A DNA stretch of 64,000 nt from Rufibacter ruber (GCF_001647275.1 NZ_LRMM01000012.1:39448-103447); one strand, 5' to 3'. Counted from the stretch's first letter, positions 52,216 through 61,473 are shown. Made by a program: numbers and translations. Notes: a model not told the origin generated them from the sequence alone.

Positions 52216-52542
52216 ATGTCCCTGCGTCCGCTCAACCCCAGAAGTCCGTTCATGCGCAAAGCTGATACCATCAGCTTGAAAGACAGCATTGAAGCCATGC
52301 TGAAGGCGTACAAACTGAACGGGAAGCTCAGTGAGGTGCAGCTGGTGAGCTCCTGGGAGAAAATCATGGGCAAGGCCATCTCGCTCAAGACGCAGGAAGT
52401 GTTTGTACGCAACCGCAAGCTGTTTGTGCGCCTGTCTTCGGCCCCGCTCAAGCACGAGCTCAACATGGCCAAAACCAAAGTCATCACCCTCATCAACACA
52501 GAGATGGGTGATAAAGTGATTGACGACGTGGTGTTCCTGTAG
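52216..52542 (+). CDS. DUF721 (DciA-like) protein
   Basis: The 108-residue protein has the compact DUF721 pattern: ISLKDSIEAMLKAYKLNGKLSEVQLVSSWEKIMGKAISLKTQEVFVRNRKLFVRLSSAPLKHELNMAKTKVITLIN. In proteobacteria the related DciA loads the replicative helicase. Its position just after recF fits a replication role. The length is typical of the short Bacteroidota form. Confidence 0.85.
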   Translation: MSLRPLNPRSPFMRKADTISLKDSIEAMLKAYKLNGKLSEVQLVSSWEKIMGKAISLKTQEVFVRNRKLFVRLSSAPLKHELNMAKTKVITLINTEMGDKVIDDVVFL

Positions 52543-52555
52543 CCCTTTGAGAAAT

Positions 52556-52596
52556 GCTGTTTTTGGCCTACTTTTCCCAAAACAGCCCCAAAACGC
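52556..52596. repeat. dispersed CTGTTTT palindrome forming a gene leader
   Basis: It reads gctgtttttggcctactttt, then ccc, then aaaacagccccaaaacgc. The right arm ends three bases before the ATG at 52600, so its A-rich sequence occupies the ribosome-binding position. Confidence 0.8.
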
Positions 52597-52599
52597 CCT

Positions 52600-53316
52600 A
52601 TGCCCACAGACGCTTTCCCTGGCGCCGTTTGCCAAATTACCGGCAAATCCCTCCCCCTGAGCCAGCTCATGCCGGCCAACGCCGTGCGTGAACCCATTGT
52701 CCAGCTCATCAAACAGCAGCACCCCCACTGGGACCCCACCGGCTACATCTCGCTGGAGGCGCTGAACCGTTACCGCACTGATTTTGTGGAGGATGTGCTG
52801 CAGCAGGAGTACGGTGAACTCTCCCAGCTGGAGAAAGAGGTGGTGAGCAGCATCTCGCAGAACGAGCTGCTTTCCCGCAACGTGCAGACCGAGTACACTG
52901 AGCAGCTCACGTTTGGGGAGCGCGTGGCAGACCGCATCGCCACCTTTGGCGGAAGCTGGAATTTCATTCTCCTGTTCCTGGGCTTTCTGGTGCTCTGGAT
53001 GCTGGTGAACATTCTGGCCTTCTTCGGGCGGGCATTTGACCCCTACCCGTTCATTCTCCTCAACCTCATCTTGTCCTGCATTGCCGCGCTGCAGGCCCCC
53101 GTGATCATGATGAGCCAGAACCGGCAAGAAGAAAAAGACCGCCTGCGCGCCGAGCACGACTACCAGGTGAACCTCAAAGCCGAGCTGGAGATACGGCAGC
53201 TGCACGAGAAAATAGACCACCTGCTCATGCAGCAGGGCCAGCGCCTGCTCCAGATTCAGCAGATACAGCTGGAGCTGCTCCAGGAAATCAACGCGCGCGT
53301 GGGCAAAGAGAAGTAG
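52600..53316 (+). CDS. DUF1003 family membrane protein
   Basis: The 238-residue protein has the DUF1003 core: LTFGERVADRIATFGGSWNFILLFLGFLVLWMLVNI, then FDPYPFILLNLILSCIAALQAPVIMMSQNRQEEKDRLRAEHDYQVNLKAELEIRQLHEKIDHLL. There are two membrane helices (about 125-145 and 155-175) followed by a long coiled-coil tail. The function is unknown. Its leader is the right arm of a palindrome copy, and another palindrome starts three bases after its stop. Confidence 0.9.
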   Translation: MPTDAFPGAVCQITGKSLPLSQLMPANAVREPIVQLIKQQHPHWDPTGYISLEALNRYRTDFVEDVLQQEYGELSQLEKEVVSSISQNELLSRNVQTEYTEQLTFGERVADRIATFGGSWNFILLFLGFLVLWMLVNILAFFGRAFDPYPFILLNLILSCIAALQAPVIMMSQNRQEEKDRLRAEHDYQVNLKAELEIRQLHEKIDHLLMQQGQRLLQIQQIQLELLQEINARVGKEK

Positions 53317-53318
53317 CA

Positions 53319-53362
53319 TTTCTGTTTTCGGCCTGTTTTTCTGAAAACAGCCCCAAAACAGA
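53319..53362. repeat. dispersed CTGTTTT palindrome between convergent genes
   Basis: It reads tttctgttttcggcctgttt, then ttctg, then aaaacagccccaaaacaga. It fills the whole 48-base gap between two convergent stop codons. Confidence 0.92.
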
Positions 53363-53364
53363 CA

Positions 53365-54195
53365 TCACAGCTTATAAAAGGCCACGGCGTTGCCGCCGAA
53401 AACCAATTCCTGCTCCTGTGGGCTGAACGGGGAGAAATACTCCTGCACAAGGCCCAGCACCTCTGCGTAAGAAGCCGCCACCAGACACACCGGCCAGTCA
53501 GAGCCAAACAACAGCCGCTTTGGCCCGAAGACCTCGGCCAGCGTATCCAGGTACGGCGTGAAATCACGTTTCTGCCAGTTTTGCCAGTCAGCCTGCGTCA
53601 CCAGCCCAGACACTTTGCAGCACACGTTCTCCTGCGCCGCGAAGGCTTCCATGGCCTTTCGCCAGGTCTGGAAGTCACCGCCTTTGATGTCTGGCTTGGC
53701 CAAATGGTTGAGCACGAAGGGCTGGTCTGGGAAGGCCGCCGTTAATTCTGCGGTGTAGGCCAGCTGGTCTGGGTAAATCAAGATATCATAAGAAAACCCG
53801 TACCGCCGCAGCTGCGCAATGCCGTGCTGGAAAGCGGGCTGGAGCATGAGCGCTTTGTCCTCAGCGCCTTGCAGCACGTACCTGAACCCTTTCAGCTTTG
53901 GGTGCTGGCTCAACCTGGAAAGCCGCTCTTCAATATCTGCCGCAAAGAAGTCTACCCAGCCCACCACGCCTTTGATGAACTCATGCGCCCGCGCCCACTC
54001 CAGCAGAATCTCGTTCTCGTGCTCGGGCTGCGCGGTCTGCACCAGCACGCAACCGTCAAACCCGTGCTCCTGCAGCAGCGGTTGCAGCTCCTGGGGCAGA
54101 AAATCCCGCCGTATCACAGCCATGTCTTCCGTAACCCAGGATTCCCGGGCTGGGTTGAATTCCCAGAAGTGCTGGTGGGCGTCAATTCTTGGCAT
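53365..54195 (-). CDS. amidohydrolase, L-fuconolactonase-like
   Basis: The 276-residue protein belongs to the amidohydrolase_2 type: MPRIDAHQHFWEFNPARESWV (metal site HQHFW), GFDGCVLVQTAQ, VVGWVDFFAADIEERLSRL, KGFRYVLQG, PFVLNHLAKPDIK (His), CKVSGLVTQADW and LLFGSDWPVC (Asp). It closely resembles L-fuconolactone and related lactone hydrolases. The next gene upstream on the same strand is an alpha-L-fucosidase, so opening L-fucono-lactone in fucose oxidation is a reasonable inference. The two are 240 bases apart with a MITE-like element between them, so co-transcription is not certain. Confidence 0.85.
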   Translation of the reverse strand: MPRIDAHQHFWEFNPARESWVTEDMAVIRRDFLPQELQPLLQEHGFDGCVLVQTAQPEHENEILLEWARAHEFIKGVVGWVDFFAADIEERLSRLSQHPKLKGFRYVLQGAEDKALMLQPAFQHGIAQLRRYGFSYDILIYPDQLAYTAELTAAFPDQPFVLNHLAKPDIKGGDFQTWRKAMEAFAAQENVCCKVSGLVTQADWQNWQKRDFTPYLDTLAEVFGPKRLLFGSDWPVCLVAASYAEVLGLVQEYFSPFSPQEQELVFGGNAVAFYKL

Positions 54196-54297
54196 GGGTC
54201 TTTCTCTTGAGCGGTGGCAGTGGCCGCAAAGCTACCATTCTTGCGTTAGCGCAACTAGCGCCGCAACTAAGTAAAAAGACAAAAACAATTATACATT

Positions 54298-54388
54298 TTG
54301 TCATCCTGGAAGGATCTTGTGGGCGAACTAGATAAGCTTTTATTGACCGTTACTGCCGTTCGCCGCTAAGATCCTTTCAGGATGACAA
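54298..54388. mobile_element. short MITE-like element, family of 13392-13631
   Basis: The 21-base arms at 54298-54318 and 54368-54388 match with one mismatch. They contain tcatcctggaaggatcttg, followed by tgggcgaacta, clearly related to the arms at 13403 and 13587. It is 91 bases long, so shorter than the first copy. Confidence 0.65.
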
Positions 54389-54435
54389 AGAGGGGAAACA
54401 TCTATAGATACTTCTGTTCAACAACTTTACTACAG

Positions 54436-56913
54436 CTACAACGCTTTGAAAGTGTACGTCTGGCCCGCCTTCGTTTCCATGTCTAACAACTGCGTGTGGG
54501 GCAGGTTCACATTCCCAGCTTCGGCCTTGGCCGAAACCAAGGGCTGCTTGATGCCCGGTGCCTGGTAGAACGGATTTGGGTTCTCGCCTTGCGCTGGTTT
54601 GAGGGTTCCTTTTCCGCTGAGAGCCAAAGCATTGCCTGCGCGCAGCCTGCAGGTGCCGCCTAGTTTGGAGTGAATGGTGAGCGCGGTGACCTTGCGGTTC
54701 TCCCAGCGCATGTCCACCACAAAGCCGCCACGAGCTACCAAACCTTTCACTTCACCGCTGGGCCACTGGTCTGGCAGGGCGGGCAGCAGGTGCAGCGCCC
54801 CGTCATGGCTCTGCAAAAGCATTTCGGCTATGCCGGAGGTGCACCCGAAGTTACCGTCTATCTGGAAGGGCGGGTGCGCGTCAAACAGGTTGGGGTAGGT
54901 GCCGCCGCTTTCGCCTTTCTCAGCGTTCTGGGCGGGCGTGAGTTGGTCGGCAATGAGTTTGTAGGCGCGGTTGCCGTCTAGCAGGCGGGCCCAGAGGTTC
55001 ACTTTCCAGCCCATTGACCAGCCCGTAGATTTGTCGCCGCGGTGCACCAGGGTGGTTCTGGCGGCCTGGAACAGCTCCGGATTGGAAAATGGCGAGATCT
55101 GGTTGCTGGGGAACAGCCCGTACAGGTGCGACACGTGGCGGTGTTGGTCTTCTTTGCGGTCCCAGTCCTGCAGCCACTCCTGCAGCTGCCCGTGCTGCCC
55201 CACCTGCATGGGCGGGAGGCGGTCGCGCAGCTGCCGGAGCGTATCGGCAAAGCTTTTGTCAATGTTCAGAATGGCGGCGGCCCACAGGGCGTTGGAGAAC
55301 ACGTCAAACACCAGTTGGTTGTCCATGGTGGTGCCTGCGGCGATAGAAACGCCGCTCTGGTGCTTGTTCTCTGGTGACATAGACGGCACCACCACCAGCC
55401 ATTTATTGGTGGGCTCCTCCTGCAGCACATCTGCGTAGAATTGGGCCGCCCCTTTCAGCACCGGGTAATACTGCTTCAGGAACTGCTTGTCTCCGGTGTA
55501 CAGGTAGTGCTGCCAGAGGTGCTGCGTGAGCCAGGCCCCGCCCATGGGCCAGAGGCCGTAAAACGCGCCGTCAATGGGGCCGGTGAACCGCCAGATATCT
55601 GTGTTGTGGTGCATGTTCCAGCCGCGGGCGCCGTACATTTTGCGGGCGCTCTCCCGCCCCGTCTCAGACAGGTCTTTCACCATCTGGAACAGCGGCTGGT
55701 GCATTTCGGGCAGCTGAGTGACCTCAGCGGGCCAGTAGTTCATCTCAGTATTGATGTTCACGGTGTACTTGCTGTCCCAGCTGGGGCTGAGCTTGTCGTT
55801 CCAGATGCCCTGCAGGTTGGCGGGCTGGGTGCCGGGTTGGGAACTGGAGATGAGCAGATACCGCCCGAACTGGAAGTACAGAGAAACCAGCTGCGGGTCG
55901 TTGACTTTGCTGAACGCGGCGAGCCGAACATTGGTGGGTTTCTGGGCGGCCGCGGTGGTGCCCAAATCCAGTGACACCCGGTTAAAGTAGTTCTGGCAGT
56001 GTTTTATGTGCGCAGACTTGGCCTTGGCGTACTTCTTTTTGAGCGCCTTGTTCAGAAAGCTGGCAGCTTTGGCGGCCTCGTCGCCAGACAGGTCCTGGTA
56101 GTTCTTGAAGTTGGTGGCCATAGACACGTAAATCACCGCCTCGTCTGCGTTCGTAATCTGCAGGGCATCGGCCGTGGCCGACACTTTACCGCCCTTCACC
56201 TTAGGCTGCACCCGTGCCTGGAACCGCACTTTCCCTTTCTTGTTGTCCACATTGCCGGAGGTGCCGGAGAGAATCAACTGCTGCCCCTGCGTCTGCACCT
56301 GCTGAACTTTATGCGGGCTACTGGTGCGCAGGGTGCAGGTGATGCTCCTGGGTTTATCGGCGGTGAGCCGAATGATGAGCACTTCGTCTGAGAAAGAGGT
56401 GAACATCTCACGGCGGAAGTTCACGCCGTTCACGCTGTACGTCACCGTGGCCACGGCCTGGCCTATGTCCAGGTCACGGGAATAGGTGGTGGCGTTCTGG
56501 TGTCCGGGGAAAGAAAGGAACAGGTCGCCCACGGGCTGGTACGGCATGCCGTAGTTGCTGTTGGCGGGTGCCTGCCGCGGTAATTTCTCCAGCGCCAGCG
56601 CCTGCGCCTCTTTGTGTTGGTTGGCAAAAATCAGTTTTCTAATCTCCGGCAGGGCGGTGAACAGCTCGGTGTTGAGGTTGTTGCCCGGCTCGCCCGCCCA
56701 CACCGTCTCCTCGTTCAGCTGCAGCTGCTCCTGTGCGGCTCCGCCGAACACCATGGCCCCTATGCGCCCGTTGCCCAGCGGCAGCGCCTCGTTCCAGTTG
56801 GCGGCGGGCTGCGTGTACCAGAGTTTCAGAAGGTTTTGTTTCGGCTGCGCCCTTGCGGATAAAAAGAAGCAGCAAAAGAGCAGAAAGCAACTGGGGGAAA
56901 CGAATCTTTTCAT
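54436..56913 (-). CDS. GH95 alpha-L-fucosidase, exported
   Basis: The protein has about 825 residues. A signal peptide ([23 protein letters not shown]) precedes a GH95 enzyme: [28 protein letters not shown] near the mature start, [33 protein letters not shown] (the catalytic asparagine pair in NINTEMN), [10 protein letters not shown] (the general acid glutamate region) and [22 protein letters not shown] (the Asp of IDGNFG). It removes fucose, often alpha-1,2-linked, from glycans in the periplasm or at the surface. I used the ATG at 56911-56913, which starts the signal peptide; the frame is open 12 codons further. Confidence 0.92.
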   Translation of the reverse strand: MKRFVSPSCFLLFCCFFLSARAQPKQNLLKLWYTQPAANWNEALPLGNGRIGAMVFGGAAQEQLQLNEETVWAGEPGNNLNTELFTALPEIRKLIFANQHKEAQALALEKLPRQAPANSNYGMPYQPVGDLFLSFPGHQNATTYSRDLDIGQAVATVTYSVNGVNFRREMFTSFSDEVLIIRLTADKPRSITCTLRTSSPHKVQQVQTQGQQLILSGTSGNVDNKKGKVRFQARVQPKVKGGKVSATADALQITNADEAVIYVSMATNFKNYQDLSGDEAAKAASFLNKALKKKYAKAKSAHIKHCQNYFNRVSLDLGTTAAAQKPTNVRLAAFSKVNDPQLVSLYFQFGRYLLISSSQPGTQPANLQGIWNDKLSPSWDSKYTVNINTEMNYWPAEVTQLPEMHQPLFQMVKDLSETGRESARKMYGARGWNMHHNTDIWRFTGPIDGAFYGLWPMGGAWLTQHLWQHYLYTGDKQFLKQYYPVLKGAAQFYADVLQEEPTNKWLVVVPSMSPENKHQSGVSIAAGTTMDNQLVFDVFSNALWAAAILNIDKSFADTLRQLRDRLPPMQVGQHGQLQEWLQDWDRKEDQHRHVSHLYGLFPSNQISPFSNPELFQAARTTLVHRGDKSTGWSMGWKVNLWARLLDGNRAYKLIADQLTPAQNAEKGESGGTYPNLFDAHPPFQIDGNFGCTSGIAEMLLQSHDGALHLLPALPDQWPSGEVKGLVARGGFVVDMRWENRKVTALTIHSKLGGTCRLRAGNALALSGKGTLKPAQGENPNPFYQAPGIKQPLVSAKAEAGNVNLPHTQLLDMETKAGQTYTFKAL

Positions 56914-57039
56914 TTTAAAGGAAGCTGGCTTGCGCAAACGATTGCACAAGCTAGTGAATTTTTACCTCCTTCACAACCTGATCCTGTTGAGTTGAGGTAG
57001 ACCAGCCGCCACAATTTGTCCCGCCTAACCAGAAAATTC

Positions 57040-57079
57040 CTGTTTTTGGCCTACTTTTAGGAAAACAGCGCCAAAACAG
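57040..57079. repeat. dispersed CTGTTTT palindrome forming a gene leader
   Basis: It reads ctgtttttggcctactttt, then agg, then aaaacagcgccaaaacag. It ends two bases before the ATG at 57082, the same arrangement as at 52556. Confidence 0.82.
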
Positions 57080-57081
57080 AC

Positions 57082-57657
57082 ATGCAAAAAACCATTTCTG
57101 AACCAGACATCTACCGCCCCGTCTCCCACTCCCGCACCACCCTCACGGAACTTATGATTCCCAGTTATGCCAACTTTGGGGGCAAGATTCACGGGGGCAT
57201 CCTGCTCTCGCTCATGGACAAAGTGGCCTATGCCTGCGCCGCCAAACACGCGGGCAATTACTGCGTGACGGTTTCTGTAGACGGGGTGAACTTTCTGCAG
57301 CCGGTAGAGGTGGGCGAGCTGGTAAGCCTCATGGCCTCTGTGAATTACGTGGGCAAAACGTCTCTGCTGGTGGGCATTAAGGTGATTGCAGAGAATGTGA
57401 AATCCGGTTTTGTGAAGCACACCAACACCTCTTATTTCACCATGGTGGCCAAAGGCGAAGATGATGCACCCACCAAAGTACCCGGCCTGACCCTGGAGAC
57501 GCCAGAAGATGTGCGCCGGTTTATGGAAGCCCTGCAACGCAAAGAAATAAAGGCGCGCTCAGAGCAGGAGTTCAAAGCCGTCAAAACCCAACTGGAGCTA
57601 CAGCAGAACCTCTCTACGCTGCTGGGGCAACGGTGCCAGCTGGCATTTGAGCTGTAG
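57082..57657 (+). CDS. hotdog-fold acyl-CoA thioesterase
   Basis: The 191-residue protein has a hotdog domain of the acyl-CoA thioesterase (YciA/ACOT) type: SRTTLTELMIPSYANFGGKIHGGILLSLMDKVAYACAAKHAG (the GG..LLS.MD catalytic helix), VTVSVDGVNFLQPVEVGELV and VGIKVIAENVKSG...NTSYFTMVAKGED. It should hydrolyse acyl-CoA. A helical C-terminal tail of about 50 residues follows. The leader is a palindrome arm, and the stop TAG (57655-57657) touches the next palindrome. Confidence 0.9.
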   Translation: MQKTISEPDIYRPVSHSRTTLTELMIPSYANFGGKIHGGILLSLMDKVAYACAAKHAGNYCVTVSVDGVNFLQPVEVGELVSLMASVNYVGKTSLLVGIKVIAENVKSGFVKHTNTSYFTMVAKGEDDAPTKVPGLTLETPEDVRRFMEALQRKEIKARSEQEFKAVKTQLELQQNLSTLLGQRCQLAFEL

Positions 57658-57864
57658 GCTGTTTTTAGAGCATGTTTAAATTTGTCTTTCGCGCTGCAAA
57701 CGGGTATCAAAAGAACCTGACTTTGCCTTTTTCTCGCACTGTAGCGGGGCGTATGCTGCTCAAAAAACGCTTCGCCAGAACCTTTCGCTCCCCGTTTTCG
57801 CTTGCAAAATCAAAATTTAAACAAGCTCTTAGCCTGTTTTCTGAAAAACAGCCCCAAAACAGCC
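57657..57864. repeat. dispersed CTGTTTT palindrome split by a MITE
   Basis: ggctgttttt (57657-57666) matches the far end of the right arm, and agcctgttttctgaaaaac continues from 57831 to the right arm aaaacagccccaaaacagcc ending at 57864. Removing the 164 bases between restores a nearly perfect copy. Confidence 0.75.
57667..57830. mobile_element. MITE-like element inserted in a palindrome arm
   Basis: agagcatgtttaaatttg (57667-57684) and its approximate complement caaaatttaaacaagctct (57811-57829) bound a 164-base non-coding element. The flanks together form one copy of the dispersed palindrome, which shows that the element arrived later. Confidence 0.7.
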
Positions 57865-57893
57865 TGGCTGGGCAGGAGAGAAAGGCTCATCTT

Positions 57894-59375
57894 CTACAGC
57901 AGCGGCGAGAGCAGCCGGGCCAGCTTCTCAAAGAACTGCTTGAGCCGGGGGCGCTGGCGCCATTCCCGGAGATTGATTTTTTCGGCCTGCCGCAGGTCTG
58001 CATAGAAGACATCTCTTAGCTGCTTTGAAATGGCTTCATCATAGACCACGGCGTTGACTTCAAAGTTGAGCTCAAAGCTGCGGTTGTCCATGTTGGCAGT
58101 GCCCACCATGCTCACGGCACCGTCAATGACCACCGTTTTGGAGTGGATGAAGCCTTTCTGGTACAAATAAATTTCAACGCCCGCGTGCAGCATGTCATCA
58201 TAGTAAGACCAGGCCGCCGCGTTCACCAGCGCTGAGTCTGAGATGCCCGGCACCAGCAGCTTTACCTTCACGCCGCCCAGGGCTGCCACCGTGAGTGCCT
58301 GCAGAATGCCTTCACCGGGAATAAAGTACGGGGTGGTCACCAGAATCTCCTTCTGGGCCAGGTAAAACGCCTGCAGCAATGAGAACACAATGGTGGGCCT
58401 GGGCGAGTCTGGCCCGCTGGCGGCTATCTGCACCAGAGAATTGCCGACAGGGTGCGGCTGGGCAATGAAGTAGTGCTCCTCTGGGTGCAGGTGCTGGCCA
58501 GAGGCAAAGTTCCAGTCGCAGAAAAACAGGTACTGCAGGTAGTAAATGCCGGGGCCGTCTATGCGCAGGTGGGTGTCGCGCCAGAACAGGCGGTTGGGGT
58601 CTTCTGGCCGGTTAATGTAGCGGTCAGCCACGTTGATCCCGCCTACAAACGCGGTTTGGGCGTCTATGATGATGATCTTGCGGTGGTTGCGGTAGTTGAG
58701 CCGGTTGGCCAGCAGCCAGAAGAGCACCTTGTGAAACGGGTACGCCTCTACCCCCGCCGCCCTCAGCTCAGCCACGTATTTCCGCCGGATGGAGCGGCTG
58801 CCGTAATCATCATAGATAAACCGCACCTGCACCCCCTCCCGCGCCTTCTGCATGAGAATCTCCTTGATCTGGTTTCCAATCTGGTCGTTGTCCAGGATGT
58901 AATACTCCAGATGGATGTGGTGCCGGGCCTCCCGGAGCGCCTGCAGCACCGCCGGGAACTTCTCCTCGCCGTTCAGCAGCAGGGTTACCTGGTTTCTTCC
59001 GGTCAACGGGCTCAGGCCGTCATGCAGCAGCAGGTTCACCAGTTCGCGGTACCGCTGCACGGTAGGGTTACTCCCCGCCAGCACTTCCTGTGAATAGGCG
59101 TGCACCCGCTCCTCCAGCCGCTGAATGAACAGCTCGTCTTCCACCAGCTTTTTGGAGTACAGCTTCCGCTTCTTATAGTTGATCCCGAAGGAGAAGTAAA
59201 TCACAATACCCGCCACCGGCACAAAAATAGCCAGCAGCAGGTAGGCCAGCGTTTTAGCCGTAGAGCCGGTGTCATAGACAATACGCAGGCAAACCGCCAC
59301 CAGCACCGGAATATAGACTATGTTCCAGACCAGTAGCCAGTCAATGTTCTCCAGACTTTTCAGCAGTTCTGCCAC
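57894..59375 (-). CDS. cls: cardiolipin synthase (phospholipase D type)
   Basis: The 493-residue protein has two N-terminal membrane helices (about 12-32 and 42-62: LLVWNIVYIPVLVAVCLRIVY, LAYLLLAIFVPVAGIVIYFSFG). Two HKD motifs follow: NHRKIIIIDAQTAFVGGINVADRY and HSKTVVIDGAVSMVGTANMDNRS. It joins two phosphatidylglycerol molecules into cardiolipin at the inner membrane. Length and layout match ClsA-type enzymes. A TTG or GTG start shift is not needed; the ATG gives the expected tail before the first helix. Confidence 0.94.
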   Translation of the reverse strand: MAELLKSLENIDWLLVWNIVYIPVLVAVCLRIVYDTGSTAKTLAYLLLAIFVPVAGIVIYFSFGINYKKRKLYSKKLVEDELFIQRLEERVHAYSQEVLAGSNPTVQRYRELVNLLLHDGLSPLTGRNQVTLLLNGEEKFPAVLQALREARHHIHLEYYILDNDQIGNQIKEILMQKAREGVQVRFIYDDYGSRSIRRKYVAELRAAGVEAYPFHKVLFWLLANRLNYRNHRKIIIIDAQTAFVGGINVADRYINRPEDPNRLFWRDTHLRIDGPGIYYLQYLFFCDWNFASGQHLHPEEHYFIAQPHPVGNSLVQIAASGPDSPRPTIVFSLLQAFYLAQKEILVTTPYFIPGEGILQALTVAALGGVKVKLLVPGISDSALVNAAAWSYYDDMLHAGVEIYLYQKGFIHSKTVVIDGAVSMVGTANMDNRSFELNFEVNAVVYDEAISKQLRDVFYADLRQAEKINLREWRQRPRLKQFFEKLARLLSPLL

Positions 59376-59544
59376 ACGCGTCTTTGTTCAAGTATTTTCA
59401 AGTGCAATAATAAAGATTCAGTGGGAAATGCCTTTACAGTACCTTTTGTCCCCAGGCTGTTTTACCCAAACCAGAGGCATACCGGTTTTGTCTGCTGCAA
59501 ACAGCACGGCTTTGAGCTGGTTTTCTACCGCGCACGCTGTTCCT

Positions 59545-60600
59545 TTATTTTTCCGGCTCCCGCCGAAGGAACTTCTGCTCAGGGGCTACAAATATCAACC
59601 GGCCCATGGCGTGCAGGGTCTCCCAGTTCCAGCCCCGCATTCTGCCGCGCTGCATGACCAGGCGGTTGTCAGCGCGCGCGGGTTGCAGAAAGTAGTGGAA
59701 CGTGAAACGGGCTTTCTCCTCCTGCCACCCCAGCATCTGCCCAAACCGGAGCACATTCAACACCAACGTGTCATTCCAGCGTTCTACGGTATAGAACCCG
59801 CTCGCAAACTGCCGTAGATCCTGGAGTTCGCCTGGGTTATCCACAGGGGTTAGCAGCTTCTCCTGCTGTGGATAAAACCGCAAAACGGTTTTAGTAGCGG
59901 CTGGCCAGAACACAGAGCGGTAGCCAATGTAATACCCTGTATCTGTAGCCACCACCGCGTACCACAGCCAGTTGTTAAAGGGAGTGGGGGTCACAAAATA
60001 GCTGGCCGCCTTTAGCTGCCTGTGCCTGAGAGACGCCTCCAGGTGGCTCTGCACCTGCTGCCTGTTGAAAACGGCATACCCTAAGTACAAGCCTGCAGGC
60101 ACCAGGCCCCACAGCGCCCACTTCAGCCTATGGCCAGAAGACGCTTTTCTAAATAGCAGCAAAGCCAGGGCTCCCAGGCAAGGCCACAAACTAAAGAGCG
60201 GGTCTGCCACGTAGAGCAGGTGAAATGAAAAGCGCTCGCTACTGAACGGCAGCAGCAACCCCGTACCGTACGCGTTGCACGCATCCAGCAGGTCATGCAC
60301 CAGCAGCTGAAGCAGAAAGAACAGGAAAAACTGCGGCCACGGGATCTGCCGTTTCTGGTGCCATCTGCCCGCCACCAAGGTCAGCAATACCGCCATGATC
60401 AGCGCCAGCAGAAAGGAATGGGTGATGCCCCGGTGTACCAGCAGGTTTTGGTGCGGCGGCAGCCAGAGCGCAGCCACGGTGTCTATGTCTGGTAAATTCT
60501 GGGCCAGCGCCCCCCACAGCAGCGCCCGCCTGCCTACCTTTTTAGAAAGCAGCGCTTCGCCCAGACAGGCACCTATTGCGGCATGGGTCAGTGAGTCCAT
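59545..60600 (-). CDS. YdjM-like membrane metal-dependent hydrolase
   Basis: The 351-residue protein begins MDSLTHAAIGACLGEALLSKKVGRRALLWGALAQNLPDIDTVAALW, then LLVHRGITHSFLLALIMAVLLTLV. This has the conserved histidine and DID motifs of the YdjM family (PF04307). Several membrane helices lie in the N-terminal two thirds, and a soluble C-terminal part of about 120 residues follows. The biochemical function is unproven. It is on the same strand as the cardiolipin synthase, with a 169-base gap. Confidence 0.88.
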   Translation of the reverse strand: MDSLTHAAIGACLGEALLSKKVGRRALLWGALAQNLPDIDTVAALWLPPHQNLLVHRGITHSFLLALIMAVLLTLVAGRWHQKRQIPWPQFFLFFLLQLLVHDLLDACNAYGTGLLLPFSSERFSFHLLYVADPLFSLWPCLGALALLLFRKASSGHRLKWALWGLVPAGLYLGYAVFNRQQVQSHLEASLRHRQLKAASYFVTPTPFNNWLWYAVVATDTGYYIGYRSVFWPAATKTVLRFYPQQEKLLTPVDNPGELQDLRQFASGFYTVERWNDTLVLNVLRFGQMLGWQEEKARFTFHYFLQPARADNRLVMQRGRMRGWNWETLHAMGRLIFVAPEQKFLRREPEK

Positions 60601-60639
60601 TTGATTGTGTGTGCTGTTCTATACGCACAGGACGGTGCA

Positions 60640-60680
60640 GCGTTTTCTGGCTGTTTTTGGAAAAACAGGCCAAAAACAGG
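60640..60680. repeat. dispersed CTGTTTT palindrome
   Basis: It reads gcgttttctggctgttttt, then gg, then aaaaacaggccaaaaacagg. It ends two bases from the stop of the racemase gene. Confidence 0.88.
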
Positions 60681-60682
60681 TC

Positions 60683-61375
60683 TCAGGAAAGCGCCACCTC
60701 CACGGCCCGCTCTGCATGCAGCTGGGCTGAATCATACAGGATGGCCGCTGTGTCTTGTGGCCTTATTAACAACCCAATTTCAGTGCAGCCCAGTATGATA
60801 CCCTGCGCCCCTTGGTGCAGCACCTCCTCCGTGATCTGAAGGTATTCCTGCCGGGAGCTTTCCTTCAGGATTCCCTTCACCAGTTCCTCAAAGATAATGG
60901 CGTGTATTCTCTCCCGGGCCCTCTCTGACGGAATGATGGTGCTGATGTGGTGGTGCTCCAGAAACCGCCTGCGCAGAAAGTCCTGCTCCATGGTGAACCT
61001 GGTCCCCAGCAACCCCACCGTGGTATGCCCCTGGCGGTGAATTTCATGGGCCGTGGCATCAGCAATGTGCAGAAACGGCAGCGGGGTGTTTTGCTCAATC
61101 TCTTTGGCCAGCTTATGCAGGGTGTTGGTGCAGAGGACAAGGAAATCGGCACCGCCGCGCTCCAGCTTTCTGACCGCGTCTACCAGTATAACGCCAAGCG
61201 CCTCCCAGTCACCTTTGTGTTGCAGCTCAGCAATTTCAGCAAAGTCAACGGAGTACATGAGGGAGCGGCAGGAGTGTACGCCCCCCAGGGTTTCTTTCAC
61301 CTTCCGGTTAATGATCTGATAGTAGGTGTCTGAACTTTGCCAGGACATTCCCCCAATCAAGCCAATCGTTTTCAT
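60683..61375 (-). CDS. aspartate/glutamate racemase family protein
   Basis: The 230-residue protein has the Asp/Glu racemase pattern: MKTIGLIGGMSWQSSDTYYQIIN, FLVLCTNTLHK (first catalytic cysteine, about residue 90), TVGLLGTRFTMEQDF and GIILGCTEIGLL (second cysteine, about residue 197). It has no signal peptide, so it is cytoplasmic, unlike the MurI-like lipoprotein at 2278. Members of this group (RacX/YgeA-like) interconvert L- and D-amino acids, often with broad specificity. It is a single gene followed by a palindrome. Confidence 0.92.
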   Translation of the reverse strand: MKTIGLIGGMSWQSSDTYYQIINRKVKETLGGVHSCRSLMYSVDFAEIAELQHKGDWEALGVILVDAVRKLERGGADFLVLCTNTLHKLAKEIEQNTPLPFLHIADATAHEIHRQGHTTVGLLGTRFTMEQDFLRRRFLEHHHISTIIPSERARERIHAIIFEELVKGILKESSRQEYLQITEEVLHQGAQGIILGCTEIGLLIRPQDTAAILYDSAQLHAERAVEVALS

Positions 61376-61418
61376 GGTACGGTGTTCTTACTCCGCTTGC
61401 TGTGCCGTGAATATAAAA

Positions 61419-61473
61419 CGTCTCTTCTGTTTTAATGCTATTTTCTGAAAAGTAGCCTTAAAACAGAAGAGAC
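61419..61473. repeat. dispersed CTGTTTT palindrome with extended arms
   Basis: The outer stem cgtctcttctgtttta (61419-61434) pairs perfectly with taaaacagaagagacg (61458-61473), longer than the usual arm. The inner part is partly decayed. Confidence 0.85.
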
